Shown one piece after another: positions 5,167 to 6,439 of a DNA stretch of 6,439 nt. Each line of letters begins with the position of its first letter. Position 1 is the stretch's first letter. The stretch lies in NCBI GenBank assembly GCA_030432175.1, contig JAUIHU010000265.1, positions 1 to 6,439 on the forward strand. Direction: 5' to 3'. The stretch is from Verrucomicrobiia bacterium (GTDB lineage Bacteria > Verrucomicrobiota > Verrucomicrobiia > Limisphaerales > JAUIHU01). Below the pieces are notes generated by a model that did no database searches, was not told the DNA's origin, and was given only the letters and a program-made list of their open reading frames with translations. The position numbers and the translations under genes were made by a program.

Positions 5167-6439
5167 ATGAACGAAATTTTTCAACCTCTGGACCGCCATA
5201 ACGAACTGCTGAGATCGTCAGTATTTCCGGATAATTACAACCCACCCAAGCCACAGACTAAATACAACCTGGTTGTCATTGGGGCCGGAACAGCTGGTCT
5301 GGTTGCCTCGTCCATTGGAGCCGGGCTAGGAGGCAAAGTGGCTTTGATCGAACGCAGCGCCATGGGTGGAGACTGTCTGAATGTCGGATGTGTGCCGTCC
5401 AAAGCGATTATCAGTTGTGCGAGAGTTTACTCTTCCATCCAGCAGGCCGGGGATTATGGAATTACCGTTCCTGACGGCTCTGAGGTAGATTTCCCCAAAG
5501 TCATGGAACGGATGCGTCGGCTGAGGGCAGAGATCAGTCCGCATGATTCAGTGGATCGTTTCAGCAAACTGGGCATTGATGTTTATCTCGGCCAAGCCAG
5601 GTTTGTGGATTCTGAGACGGTTGAGGTCAATGGAACTCGTCTGAAGTTTGCCAAAGCCATCATCGCCACCGGCGCGCGGGCTGCCGCTCCTGAAATCAAG
5701 GGATTGAATCAAGTCAACTACCTGACTAACGAGACACTTTTCTCATTGACTAAACTCCCGAAGCGATTGGGGGTTGTTGGAGCCGGCCCCATAGGCGTTG
5801 AGATGGCCCAGAGCTTTGCGTTGTTCGGATCCGAGGTGACACTCATTACCACACAAAGAGGACTGCTACCCAAAGAGGATCGGGATGCTGCGGAAGTCGT
5901 TCAACAACGCATGATCAGGGATGGGGTCAGAATCTTCGGCGGAGCTAGAGAATTGGTCGTGAGCCCGGGAGCGTCCAATAGTGTGAAACTCTGCTATGAG
6001 GATCCTCAATACGGATATCAGATTGAAGTTGATCAACTATTGGTGGCTTCAGGACGCGCTCCAAATGTAGAAGAATTGGGACTGGAAACTGTCGGAGTGG
6101 AATACTCAGCAAGTGGCGTAAAGATTGATGATTTTTTCAGAACGACCCATCCAAAAATCTACGCTGCCGGGGATGTCTGTTCATCTTTTCAATTCACGCA
6201 TGCAGCCGATTTCATGGCGAGATCTGTTGTTCGAAACGCGTTATTCAAAGGGCGCGCGCGGCACAGCGCACTCGTCATTCCATGGTCCACTTACACCGCC
6301 CCGGAACTGGCGCACGTAGGCCTGACACCTCAGGAAGCTGAAAAAAGAGGAATTGAAACTCAGACCTTCACGCAGCCCATGTCAGGAGTGGATAGAGCGA
6401 TACTCGAAGGAGAAACCGAAGGGTTTGCAAAAGCTCATG
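5167..6439 (+). CDS. MerA-like FAD/NAD(P)-dependent disulfide oxidoreductase, partial (runs off right edge)
   Basis: The frame is open from the ATG at 5167 to the window end, giving 424 codons; 60-90 residues are probably missing. After a 30-residue N-tail come the FAD Rossmann motif GAGTAG (39-44), the redox-active disulfide GGDCLNVGCVPSK (Cys70 and Cys75), 'IIATGARA', the NAD(P)-binding GAGPIG (205-210), the second FAD motif YAAGDVC (332-338) and the start of the dimerisation domain, 'YTAPELAHVGLT'. This is the class I pyridine nucleotide-disulfide oxidoreductase layout (dihydrolipoyl dehydrogenase, glutathione and mercuric reductases). 'VDRAILEGETEGFAK' points to the chromosomal MerA-like branch. 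There is no N-terminal HMA metal-binding domain, and the C-terminal His-Glu pair and any Cys-Cys tail lie beyond the edge, so mercuric reductase activity should not be assumed; the true substrate is unknown. No Shine-Dalgarno precedes the ATG. It lies 58 nt behind the TVP38 gene and likely shares its transcript. Confidence 0.93.
   Translation, partial: MNEIFQPLDRHNELLRSSVFPDNYNPPKPQTKYNLVVIGAGTAGLVASSIGAGLGGKVALIERSAMGGDCLNVGCVPSKAIISCARVYSSIQQAGDYGITVPDGSEVDFPKVMERMRRLRAEISPHDSVDRFSKLGIDVYLGQARFVDSETVEVNGTRLKFAKAIIATGARAAAPEIKGLNQVNYLTNETLFSLTKLPKRLGVVGAGPIGVEMAQSFALFGSEVTLITTQRGLLPKEDRDAAEVVQQRMIRDGVRIFGGARELVVSPGASNSVKLCYEDPQYGYQIEVDQLLVASGRAPNVEELGLETVGVEYSASGVKIDDFFRTTHPKIYAAGDVCSSFQFTHAADFMARSVVRNALFKGRARHSALVIPWSTYTAPELAHVGLTPQEAEKRGIETQTFTQPMSGVDRAILEGETEGFAKAH

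Noticed and set aside
5167..6439. Calling the oxidoreductase merA
   Set aside because: There is no HMA domain, no mer genes lie nearby, and the diagnostic C-terminal cysteines are beyond the window, so only a MerA-like family call is justified.

Overview
The window looks like chromosomal DNA of a PVC-superphylum bacterium (Planctomycetota or Verrucomicrobiota; I cannot decide which). The pointers are a DUF1501 protein coupled to an exported WD40 protein, a secreted esterase fused to a DUF6807 ('PmoA-like') domain, and an intergenic region packed with hairpin and short-period repeats of a kind I associate with those genomes. Base composition looks moderate, near 50% GC. No rRNA, tRNA, CRISPR array, transposase or phage gene was seen.

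Layout. (1) 1-1934, plus strand: a compact operon end. It holds the 3' part of a DUF1501 gene, a seven-bladed WD40 propeller with an export signal, and a YciA-type acyl-CoA thioesterase. The stop and start codons overlap at both junctions (4 and 8 nt), and Shine-Dalgarno-like sequences lie just upstream, so translational coupling is likely. (2) 1935-2449: 515 bases without a convincing gene. It contains a 7-bp GGGGACA/TGTCCCC hairpin, a cluster of nested inverted repeats (about 1982-2103), an unassigned stretch with two more inverted repeats, and two modules of 9-bp repeats that end in GTGGTYAAAAAAA. (3) 2450-4201, minus strand: a secreted alpha/beta hydrolase with a C-terminal DUF6807 domain. 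(4) 4202-4328: the divergent intergenic region. (5) 4329-6439, plus strand: a TVP38/TMEM64-family membrane protein followed 58 nt later by a MerA-like FAD/NAD(P) disulfide oxidoreductase that runs off the right edge. The open frame of the last gene was translated by hand from position 5167.

How the genes relate. The DUF1501 and WD40 pair belongs to the secreted-protein repertoire typical of PVC bacteria. The thioesterase is cytoplasmic housekeeping that appears to share their transcript. The hydrolase/DUF6807 protein is probably exported and acts on an esterified, perhaps carbohydrate-derived, substrate. The TVP38 and oxidoreductase genes form a recurrent bacterial pair whose joint function is not established. 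No complete new defence or mobile system is visible. The least explained items are the hydrolase-DUF6807 fusion and the intergenic repeats.
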